This document shows, piece after piece, positions 16,462 to 23,280 of a DNA stretch of 32,099 nt. The position numbers and the translations under genes are program-made. The notes below the pieces were generated by a model that was not told the origin of the DNA, searched no databases, and saw only the letters and a list, made by a program, of their open reading frames with translations. The stretch lies in NCBI RefSeq assembly GCF_001695625.1, contig NZ_MBPN01000059.1, positions 1 to 32,099 of the forward strand, given 5' to 3'. The first letter of the stretch is position 1. Each line of letters opens with the position of its first letter. The stretch is from Pseudomonas defluvii. GTDB lineage: Bacteria; Pseudomonadota; Gammaproteobacteria; Pseudomonadales; Pseudomonadaceae.

Positions 16462-17202
16462 ATGAGCCAAACTCAGACGCCCGACCAAGAACCCGTGTTC
16501 CAGCTCAAGGGCAGCATGCTCGCCATTACTGTGCTTGAGCTTGCGCAAAACAACCTTGAGGGCCTGGATCGGCAACTGGCCGCCAAGGTTGCCCAGGCCC
16601 CAAATTTCTTCAGCAATACGCCGTTGGTACTGGCCCTGGACAAGTTGCCCGCCAGCGAGGGCGCCGTAGACCTGCCGGGGCTGATGCGCGTCTGCCGTCA
16701 GCACGGCCTGCGCACCCTGGCGATTCGCGCCAGCCGTATCGAGGACATTGCTGCCGCGATAGCCATCGACCTGCCCGTGCTGCCGCCTTCCGGCGCTCGC
16801 GAGCGGCCCGTGGAGCTGCCAGAGCCGGTGGTCGAGAAGAAAAAGCCCGAACCACCGGCAGAACCTGCGGTAAAACCGACCAAAATCATCACTTCGCCTG
16901 TACGCGGCGGCCAACAGATCTATGCTCAGGGCGGCGACCTGGTGGTGATTTCATCGGTCAGCCCGGGGGCGGAACTTCTTGCCGACGGCAATATCCATGT
17001 GTACGGGGCAATGCGGGGACGCGCCCTGGCAGGGATCAAGGGGAACACCAAGGCGCGGATTTTCTGCCAGCAAATGACCGCTGAACTGGTCTCGATCGCC
17101 GGGCAATACAAGGTCTCCGAAGACCTGCGCCGCGATCCGCTGTGGGGGGCCGGGGTACAGGTCAGCCTGTCCGGCGACGTGTTGAACATCACCCGTCTTT
17201 AA
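16462..17202 (+). CDS. minC: Septum site-determining protein MinC
   Basis: The 246-residue inhibitor of FtsZ assembly has an N-terminal domain (about 10-105, VFQLKGSMLAITVLEL), a proline/lysine-rich linker (about 115-140), and the C-terminal beta-helix domain that binds MinD (RGGQQIYAQGGDLVV, GAELLADGNIHVYGAMRGRALAG). The start is taken as ATG 16462 (MSQTQTP), as in other pseudomonads; ATG 16453 would add MQT. Neither has a clear Shine-Dalgarno. The frame is open far upstream across the opposite gene, which is an antisense artefact. First gene of minCDE. Confidence 0.96.
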   Translation: MSQTQTPDQEPVFQLKGSMLAITVLELAQNNLEGLDRQLAAKVAQAPNFFSNTPLVLALDKLPASEGAVDLPGLMRVCRQHGLRTLAIRASRIEDIAAAIAIDLPVLPPSGARERPVELPEPVVEKKKPEPPAEPAVKPTKIITSPVRGGQQIYAQGGDLVVISSVSPGAELLADGNIHVYGAMRGRALAGIKGNTKARIFCQQMTAELVSIAGQYKVSEDLRRDPLWGAGVQVSLSGDVLNITRL

Positions 17203-17298
17203 CGGATACTGCCGCCATTTTCCGCGCAACTTTTTTCGACGTTGCCGTTTTGTATTTTTTGGGACTGAACGTCCTTTTTTCTTTAGGGGTGATACACC

Positions 17299-18111
17299 TT
17301 GGCCAAGATTCTCGTGGTTACATCCGGCAAGGGTGGTGTGGGTAAGACCACCACCAGCGCCGCTATCGGTACCGGCCTCGCTCTGCGTGGCCACAAGACA
17401 GTCATCGTCGACTTCGACGTCGGCCTGCGTAATCTTGACCTGATCATGGGCTGTGAGCGCCGCGTGGTGTATGACTTCGTCAACGTCGTGAATGGCGAAG
17501 CCAACCTGCAACAAGCCCTGATCAAAGACAAGCGCCTTGAAAACCTGTACGTACTGGCTGCCAGCCAGACTCGTGACAAGGACGCGCTGACCCAGGAAGG
17601 CGTCGAAAAAGTCCTGATGGAACTCAAGGACTCGTTCGACTACGTGGTATGCGACTCGCCGGCCGGTATCGAGAAAGGTGCCCACCTGGCCATGTACTTC
17701 GCGGATGAAGCGATCGTCGTGACCAACCCGGAAGTCTCCTCGGTACGTGACTCCGACCGTATGCTCGGCCTGTTGGCGAGCAAGTCGCGCCGCGCCGAAA
17801 ACGGCGAAGACCCAATCAAGGAACACCTGCTGATCACCCGCTACCATCCAGAGCGCGTGAGCAAGGGCGAAATGCTCGGCGTCGAAGACGTGAAGGAAAT
17901 TCTCGCCGTGGCGCTGCTGGGCGTTATCCCTGAATCCCAGGCGGTGCTCAAGGCATCCAACCAGGGCGTTCCCGTCATCCTCGATGACCAGAGCGACGCT
18001 GGCCAGGCGTACAGCGATACCGTTGACCGCTTGCTGGGCAAAACCGTGGAGCATCGTTTCCTCGATGTACAGAAGAAGGGATTCTTCGAGCGCCTGTTTG
18101 GAGGCAACTAA
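17299..18111 (+). CDS. minD: Septum site-determining ATPase MinD
   Basis: The 270-residue ParA-type ATPase cycles on the inner membrane and recruits MinC. The deviant Walker A is GKGGVGKT (10-17), and the C-terminal amphipathic membrane-targeting helix is KKGFFERLFGGN. The start is TTG at 17299, supported by AGGGGTG about 8 bases upstream; the second codon gives the usual AKILVVTSGKGG. The 96-bp gap from minC is T-rich, with a weak GGAC/GTCC stem before six T residues, so partial termination or an internal promoter is possible. Confidence 0.98.
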   Translation: MAKILVVTSGKGGVGKTTTSAAIGTGLALRGHKTVIVDFDVGLRNLDLIMGCERRVVYDFVNVVNGEANLQQALIKDKRLENLYVLAASQTRDKDALTQEGVEKVLMELKDSFDYVVCDSPAGIEKGAHLAMYFADEAIVVTNPEVSSVRDSDRMLGLLASKSRRAENGEDPIKEHLLITRYHPERVSKGEMLGVEDVKEILAVALLGVIPESQAVLKASNQGVPVILDDQSDAGQAYSDTVDRLLGKTVEHRFLDVQKKGFFERLFGGN

Positions 18112-18114
18112 TCA

Positions 18115-18369
18115 ATGAACCTTTTTGACTTCTTTCGTGCCAGCAAAAAAGTAAGTACCGCCTCGGTTGCGAAAGAGCGTCTACAGATCATCGTGGCGCA
18201 CGAGCGCGGTCAGCGCAGTACCCCGGACTACCTGCCAGCCTTGCAGAAGGAACTGGTGGAGGTGATCCGCAAGTACGTCAACATCGGCAACGATGATGTG
18301 CAGGTCGCTCTGGAAAACCAGGGCAGCTGCTCGATCCTGGAACTCAACATCACCCTGCCCGACCGCTAA
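18115..18369 (+). CDS. minE: Cell division topological specificity factor MinE
   Basis: The 84-residue protein stimulates the MinD ATPase and drives pole-to-pole oscillation. The N-terminal membrane-binding segment (MNLFDFFRASKK), the anti-MinCD region (VAKERLQIIVAHER) and the C-terminal topological domain (VALENQGSCSILELNITLP) are all present. It starts 3 bases after the minD stop, and the ribosome site GGAGG lies inside the minD end. Confidence 0.98.
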   Translation: MNLFDFFRASKKVSTASVAKERLQIIVAHERGQRSTPDYLPALQKELVEVIRKYVNIGNDDVQVALENQGSCSILELNITLPDR

Positions 18370-18459
18370 CAGGCAGCCGGGCAAGCCACCACGGCGGCCG
18401 CCGGGCCTTCGCACTGCGAGGGCTCGACGGTCGCCGTTGGTGTTTACAGAGAGCACGCA

Positions 18460-19095
18460 ATGCCGCTGTCCAACGTCCACATCCTGCACCAGGATGCCGC
18501 TGTCCTGGTGGTCAATAAACCGACCCTGCTGCTGTCCGTCCCGGGCCGCGCCGAGGACAACCGCGACTGCCTGATTACCCGCCTGCAGGAAAACGGCTAC
18601 CCGGAAGCCCGTATCGTCCATCGCCTGGACTGGGAAACCTCCGGGATCATCCTGCTGGCACGTGATGCCGACAGCCACCGCGAGCTGTCACGACAGTTCC
18701 ATGACCGGGAAACCGAGAAGGCCTACACCGCACTGTGCTGGGGGCAACCGGAGCTGGACAGCGGCAGTATCGACCTGCCCCTGCGCTACGACCCGCCAAC
18801 CAAGCCACGCCATGTGGTGGACCATGAACAGGGCAAACATGCGCTGACCTTCTGGCGTATCGTCGAGCGTTGCGGTGACCATTGCCGGGTTGAGCTGACG
18901 CCGATTACCGGCCGTTCGCATCAGTTGCGCGTGCACATGCTCTCCATCGGCCATCCGCTGCTGGGCGATCGCCTGTACGCCAACCCCGAAGCATTGGCGG
19001 CCCATGAACGGCTGTGCCTGCATGCAAGCATGTTGAGTTTTACCCATCCGGTGACCGGCGAGCGTTTGCGCTTCGAGTGCCCGGCGCCGTTCTGA
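18460..19095 (+). CDS. rluA: RluA-type pseudouridine synthase (23S rRNA U746 / tRNA U32)
   Basis: The 211-residue enzyme converts uridine to pseudouridine in RNA. The catalytic motif HRLDWETSG is at 54-62, with D57 as the nucleophile. It has no S4 domain, and its short length and ITGRSHQLRVHM segment fit dual-specificity RluA rather than RluC or RluD. It lies 90 bp after minE in the same direction, so it may be transcribed from the min promoter or its own. The gap is GC-rich (CGGCGGCCGCCGG). A REP doublet that forms a strong stem follows the gene. Confidence 0.93.
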   Translation: MPLSNVHILHQDAAVLVVNKPTLLLSVPGRAEDNRDCLITRLQENGYPEARIVHRLDWETSGIILLARDADSHRELSRQFHDRETEKAYTALCWGQPELDSGSIDLPLRYDPPTKPRHVVDHEQGKHALTFWRIVERCGDHCRVELTPITGRSHQLRVHMLSIGHPLLGDRLYANPEALAAHERLCLHASMLSFTHPVTGERLRFECPAPF

Positions 19096-19112
19096 TCGAT
19101 TGCATCGTCTCT

Positions 19113-19166
19113 ATCGCTGGCAAGGCCGGCTCCAGCCCCCTTGCTGGAGCCGACCTTACTGGCGAT
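19113..19166. repeat. Inverted REP doublet after rluA (possible terminator or stabiliser)
   Basis: Two REP-like halves face each other: ATCGCTGGCAAGGCCGGCTC and its near-complement ending in TTACTGGCGAT. The inner arms GGCTCCAGC / GCTGGAGCC pair perfectly over 9 bp with a 6-base loop. No T tract follows, so it is more likely to stabilise the rluA mRNA end than to act as a classic terminator. Confidence 0.8.
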
Positions 19167-19228
19167 TCGGGCCGCCCCAATCCCCAAGCAATACGTTAAA
19201 CTCGCGCCACTGCTGTCTGGAGTGACTT

Positions 19229-20518
19229 ATGCGCGATGCTCTGAATCAAGGCCTGATCGATTTTCTGAAGGCCTCCCCCACGCCGTTCCATGCCACCACC
19301 GGCCTTGCTTTACGCCTTGAAGCGGCGGGTTTCCAGCGCCTTGACGAGCGCGACAGTTGGGCCACCACCGCTGGCGGCCGCTACTACCTGACCCGAAACG
19401 ACTCCTCGATCATCGCGTTCAAGCTCGGTCGACACTCGCCCTTGATCGACGGTATCCGCCTGGTCGGCGCCCATACCGACAGCCCGTGCCTGCGGGTCAA
19501 GCCACAGCCGGAACTGCAACGCCAGGGCTTCTTGCAATTGGGCGTGGAAGTTTACGGCGGCGCGCTGCTGGCGCCGTGGTTCGACCGCGACCTGTCCCTG
19601 GCCGGGCGGGTAACCTTCCGCCGTGACGGCAAGGTTGAAAGCCAACTGATCGACTTCAAGCTGCCGATTGCGGTGATCCCCAACCTGGCGATCCACCTCA
19701 ACCGCGCCGCCAATGAGGGCTGGGCAATCAACGCCCAGACTGAGCTGCCGCCTATTTTGGCCCAGGTGGCCGGCGACGAGCGCGTAGACTTCCGCGCCCT
19801 GCTCACCGATCAACTGGCGCGTGAGCACGGCCTGAACGCCGACGTGGTGCTGGACTACGAACTAAGCTTCTACGACACCCAGACCGCTGCGCTGGTTGGC
19901 CTGAACGGCGACTTTATCGCCGGGGCGCGGCTGGACAACCTGCTGTCCTGCTACGCCGGCCTGCAAGCCCTGCTCGCCGCCGACAGTGACGAAACCTGTG
20001 TGCTGGTGTGCAATGACCACGAGGAAGTCGGCTCTTCCTCGGCCTGTGGTGCCGATGGCCCGATGCTGGAGCAAACCCTGCGTCGCCTGCTGCCTGACGG
20101 CGATGATTTCGTCCGGACCATTCAGCGCTCGCTGCTGGTCTCGGCCGACAACGCCCACGGCGTTCATCCGAACTACGCCGACAAGCATGACGGCAACCAC
20201 GGCCCCAAGCTCAACGCCGGCCCGGTGATCAAGGTCAACAACAACCAGCGTTACGCCACCAACAGCGAAACCGCGGGTTTCTTCCGCCATCTGTGCATGG
20301 CCGAGGAAGTGCCGGTGCAGAGCTTCGTGGTACGCAGCGACATGGGTTGCGGCTCGACCATCGGCCCGATCACCGCCAGCCACCTGGGCGTGCGTACCGT
20401 CGACATCGGCCTGCCGACCTTTGCCATGCACTCCATTCGCGAGCTGTGCGGCAGCCATGACCTGGCGCATCTGGTGAAAGTACTGACGGCGTTCTACCGC
20501 AGCCGCGACCTGCCGTAA
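19229..20518 (+). CDS. apeB: M18-family aminopeptidase
   Basis: The 429-residue metallo-aminopeptidase removes N-terminal residues from peptides in the cytoplasm, with two zinc or cobalt ions. Ligands and catalytic residues are seen as H82 and D84 (GAHTDSP), D236 (ARLDNL), E265/E266 (NDHEEVGS), D307 (SADNAHG) and H401 (FAMHSIREL). A DMGCGSTIGP loop (371-380) is typical of M18. GGAGTGACTT precedes the ATG. Full length for the family. A GGCCTGC/GCAGGCC stem just after the stop (20524-20541) may end the transcript. Confidence 0.94.
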   Translation: MRDALNQGLIDFLKASPTPFHATTGLALRLEAAGFQRLDERDSWATTAGGRYYLTRNDSSIIAFKLGRHSPLIDGIRLVGAHTDSPCLRVKPQPELQRQGFLQLGVEVYGGALLAPWFDRDLSLAGRVTFRRDGKVESQLIDFKLPIAVIPNLAIHLNRAANEGWAINAQTELPPILAQVAGDERVDFRALLTDQLAREHGLNADVVLDYELSFYDTQTAALVGLNGDFIAGARLDNLLSCYAGLQALLAADSDETCVLVCNDHEEVGSSSACGADGPMLEQTLRRLLPDGDDFVRTIQRSLLVSADNAHGVHPNYADKHDGNHGPKLNAGPVIKVNNNQRYATNSETAGFFRHLCMAEEVPVQSFVVRSDMGCGSTIGPITASHLGVRTVDIGLPTFAMHSIRELCGSHDLAHLVKVLTAFYRSRDLP

Positions 20519-20564
20519 CACCCGGCCTGCAGAAGCAGGCCTTGCTGGGTAGTTGAACCGGGCC

Positions 20565-20704
20565 GTGTGGGATCAAGCTTTGCCAGCGATGCGCGTATCG
20601 CGTACTGGCTGGCAGGCCGTTGATCCCATCGTAGGCAAGCCTACTCCCACAGGGATCTGCGCAGAGCACTGCATTTTCTGTGGTAGCAAGGCTTGCCTGC
20701 GATG
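20565..20704. repeat. Cluster of three REP-type elements
   Basis: REP halves are seen at 20565-20591 (GTGTGGGATCAAGCTTTGCC, forward), 20628-20652 (reverse, reading GTGGGAGTAGGCTTGCCTAC on the minus strand) and 20680-20704 (TGGTAGCAAGGCTTGCCTGC, forward). They fill the gap between the aminopeptidase and the convergent accessory gene at 20737, and may mark the edge of the AT-richer island. No gene is seen in 20519-20736. Confidence 0.82.
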
Positions 20705-20736
20705 CTGCCCTTTGCCGGGCCAACCACTGAAATGCA

Positions 20737-21474
20737 TCAACCCTCTGTTGGTATTTCCTTGTCCAGACGATGCCCCTCCTGCGCCATAAGTTCCCAAATG
20801 GAGAACTCGGCAGGAAGTTTGCCGAGGCGTTGTTCTTCCTGGGCGAGAAGGCGTTCAACTTTTTCACGATCATCCGCCGGATATCGCAAACGCTCTACAG
20901 GGCTGAGGTTGTCCAGTAACTCCATGTAACCTCGATAAACCGGGCGCGCATCACCCGCAGAAAAAATAAAGCTGGCTGCTGCCTGAAAACACTCGAAATC
21001 CAGCCCATCCTTTGCATAATCCGCTACATAACGCTCTTCATCCGTATATTCACCGCTTTCGTCTTCTACGATCGCCGCGAGCTCCGAACGGGATAGCCCT
21101 GCAAATGGATTATCCGGCCTACCCCTTCCTTCATGAATGGACAGTAGGAACTCAAAGGACTTCTGCTTTCGAGACAGTTGCTCAGGCGAGCTCTCTGTCG
21201 ATACCTCTGACTGTTTGAAAGCCTCTGCGCCATACATCCTCACCCGCAACCAAGCCGTTTTACCAAGGCCATGGGTACCGTAAATTCTTTCGTATTTATC
21301 CCTGGCTTGATCATTCTGGCCATCGACCTGCGCCATGCTGGCGCTCAACTTCAACCCCTCCGCCGAGAGGCTCACGCTCTCCTTCGTATTTGAGGTTGAA
21401 AGGTCTTCTGTGGGTGCTGGTTTTGGTGGCGTTCTAACAATGGCTACCGATGATGGAATTGTGCCTATTTTCAT
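20737..21474 (-). CDS. Hypothetical protein, tandem paralog A
   Basis: I do not recognise a named family for this 245-residue, charged, soluble-looking protein. It has no signal peptide and no membrane segment. Residues 1-35 are rich in Pro, Ser and Thr (AIVRTPPKPAPTEDLSTSNT) and look disordered. They are followed by SVSLSAEGLKLSAS and then a mostly helical body with FAGLSRSELAAIVEDESG and LDNLSPVERLRYP. The C-terminus is EGHRLDKEIPTEG. The ATG has AGGGAAAAC upstream. It is about 88% identical to its neighbour (29 differences by hand count), 97 bp away in the same orientation. Base composition is visibly lower in GC than the flanking housekeeping genes, suggesting acquisition. Confidence 0.82.
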   Translation of the reverse strand: MKIGTIPSSVAIVRTPPKPAPTEDLSTSNTKESVSLSAEGLKLSASMAQVDGQNDQARDKYERIYGTHGLGKTAWLRVRMYGAEAFKQSEVSTESSPEQLSRKQKSFEFLLSIHEGRGRPDNPFAGLSRSELAAIVEDESGEYTDEERYVADYAKDGLDFECFQAAASFIFSAGDARPVYRGYMELLDNLSPVERLRYPADDREKVERLLAQEEQRLGKLPAEFSIWELMAQEGHRLDKEIPTEG

Positions 21475-21571
21475 GTTGTTTTCCCTAACCTAGCGAATAC
21501 CATTACGCAGTCGACAACCACGAACTACCGTAATCCAGGCCGATGCATACAGTGTCAACCACTTAAACGCA

Positions 21572-22309
21572 TCAACCCTCTGTTGGTATTTCCTTGTCCA
21601 GACGATGCCCCTCCTGCGCCATAAGTTCCCAAATGGAGAACTCGGTAGGGAGTTTGCCGAGGCGTTGTTCTTCCTGAGCAAGAAAGCGTTCAACTTTCTC
21701 GCGATCACCCGCCGGATATCGCAAACGCTCTACAGGGCTGAGATTGTCCAGAAACTCTATGTAACTGCGATAAAAAGGGCGAGCATCGCCTCCTGGAAAA
21801 ATAAAGCTGGTTGAAGCCTGAAAATATTCGAAATCCAAGTCACTTTTGGCATGAAGCGCCACATAACGCTCTTCATCCGTATACTCACCGCTTTCGTCCT
21901 CCACGATTGCCGCAAGCTCCGGACGGGACAGCCCTGCAAACGGGTTCGCCGGCTTACCCTTTCCCTCATGAATGGACAGCAGAAAATCAAAAGACTTCTG
22001 CTTTCGAGACAGTTGCTCAGGCGAACAATCTGCCGACACCTCGGGCTGTTTGAACGCCTCTGCGCCATACATCCTTACCCGTAAAAAGGCCGTTTTACCA
22101 AGGCCATGGGCACCGTAAATTCTTTCGTATTTATCCCTGGCCTGATCATTCTGGGCATCGACCTGCGCCATGCTGGCGCTCAATTTCAATCCTTCCGCCG
22201 AGAGGCTTACGCTCTCCTTCGTATTTGAGGTTGAAAGGTCTTCTGTGGGTGCTGGTTTTGGTGGTGCTCTAACAATAGCTACCGATGATGGAATTGTGCC
22301 TATTTTCAT
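21572..22309 (-). CDS. Hypothetical protein, tandem paralog B
   Basis: This 245-residue protein has the same length as paralog A and the same N-terminus (MKIGTIPSSVAIVR) and C-terminus. Differences cluster at residues 89-95 and 148-185 (for example VALHAKSDLDFEY against VADYAKDGLDFEC), while the N-terminal 50 and C-terminal 40 residues are nearly unchanged. The start at 22309 has GGAGGG upstream; a start 12 codons earlier lacks a ribosome site. DNA similarity to copy A begins at the ATG and runs roughly 18 bases past the stop, so the duplication took the coding region but not the leader. No function is known. Confidence 0.82.
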   Translation of the reverse strand: MKIGTIPSSVAIVRAPPKPAPTEDLSTSNTKESVSLSAEGLKLSASMAQVDAQNDQARDKYERIYGAHGLGKTAFLRVRMYGAEAFKQPEVSADCSPEQLSRKQKSFDFLLSIHEGKGKPANPFAGLSRPELAAIVEDESGEYTDEERYVALHAKSDLDFEYFQASTSFIFPGGDARPFYRSYIEFLDNLSPVERLRYPAGDREKVERFLAQEEQRLGKLPTEFSIWELMAQEGHRLDKEIPTEG

Positions 22310-22337
22310 ATTAATCCCTCCAACCGCTCCAATACAA

Positions 22338-22361
22338 CGAGGCACTTATTCAAGTGCCTCG
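22338..22361. terminator. Perfect intercistronic stem-loop
   Basis: A 10-bp perfect stem (CGAGGCACTT / AAGTGCCTCG) with an ATTC loop lies between the secreted-protein gene and paralog B. Neither strand has a T tract after it. It could be a weak terminator, an mRNA-processing or stability element, or a protein-binding site. Confidence 0.6.
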
Positions 22362-22369
22362 CTGAACGA

Positions 22370-22807
22370 TTACTTAATAGAGAACTTCACGGTGTAATTG
22401 AAGGGTAGATTGGAATCTGCACCCACCAGTGTTGCGGTACAGATTGCAGGGCTCGAACCAATAGACACTGCATCCTTCTTCCAGCTAGGCAGGTATCCAC
22501 CCAGATGCATTTCAACCAGGTGCGATGCCGAGAACCGGCATTTTTTCGAGCCCACTGCGTAAGTAAATCGCATACCGGACGCAATATCACTTCCACTGGT
22601 ATGAACAAACCTAATACTGGAGTTTTGTAATATATTTGTCGGCAGGGGATTAACACTTCCAAAAAAATACTCATAGCCGTACACAGCTTCTGCACTGGTT
22701 TCATTTACAACTGTCACAGTCGCCAGATTAGCCGCCTGTACCGCCCCACCCACCGTACACCCCAACACCACCAAGGAACCCAACAACACTTTCTTGACAT
22801 TTATCAT
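22370..22807 (-). CDS. Small secreted protein of unknown function
   Basis: The 145-residue product has a clear signal peptide (INVKKVLLGSLVVLGCTVGGAVQA, cleavage before ANLATV). The mature part of about 120 residues is rich in beta-type sequence (ATVTVVNETS, FNYTVKFSIK) and has two cysteines (KKCRFS, AICTAT) that may form a disulfide. No family is recognised. The start at 22807 is favoured over an ATG three codons earlier because GAAGGG is 9 bases from the former and touches the latter. It lies first in an apparent three-gene minus-strand group with the two paralogs and is AT-rich for this genome. Confidence 0.78.
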   Translation of the reverse strand: MINVKKVLLGSLVVLGCTVGGAVQAANLATVTVVNETSAEAVYGYEYFFGSVNPLPTNILQNSSIRFVHTSGSDIASGMRFTYAVGSKKCRFSASHLVEMHLGGYLPSWKKDAVSIGSSPAICTATLVGADSNLPFNYTVKFSIK

Positions 22808-23074
22808 TCGCGACATCCCTTCAAAGGTTAACGACACGCAGCTGTTGCTGCATGTCCGCGCCAGGGCGATTCATCAATCGCTCATGACTCTTTTAACCAG
22901 TCGGCTGGAAGCCTTGGGCGCTGTATCAGACGCGGTCTGATATCGATGTAGGAAATTTCTCTGCTGTTAGAATCAGCACGGGCCGTGCCCACGCTGACCT
23001 CCATCAACCCCGGCCCAGCGATTCCGGCCTATGCTTGCCCCATGAATTTCCACGCTTTGAGAAGGTCCTTGCGC

Positions 23075-23239
23075 ATGTCAGAGTTCCAGATGATGTTCCT
23101 CCCGGTGATCGCCGGCCTGATCCTGTTGACCGTCGGTTTCAACATGCGTGAGCGCAATATCGGGGTGCTGATGATGTGGATCGGAACCTTGGGCATGATT
23201 GGCATCATGGCCTGGAAGATCCTTGAGAAACTGAACTGA
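23075..23239 (+). CDS. Small membrane protein (54 residues)
   Basis: The protein MSEFQMMFLPVIAGLILLTV... has two hydrophobic helices (about 7-23 and 31-48) joined by a charged turn (NMRERNIG). The start at 23075 has GAAGG 9-10 bases upstream; ATG 23042 and an earlier start would add an unlikely N-terminus. It ends 41 bp before the MscS-type gene and is probably in the same transcript. No function is known to me. Confidence 0.75.
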   Translation: MSEFQMMFLPVIAGLILLTVGFNMRERNIGVLMMWIGTLGMIGIMAWKILEKLN

Positions 23240-23280
23240 CAAATACACTACACTCGGCCGATTGATTGCCTGAGGTCGAT

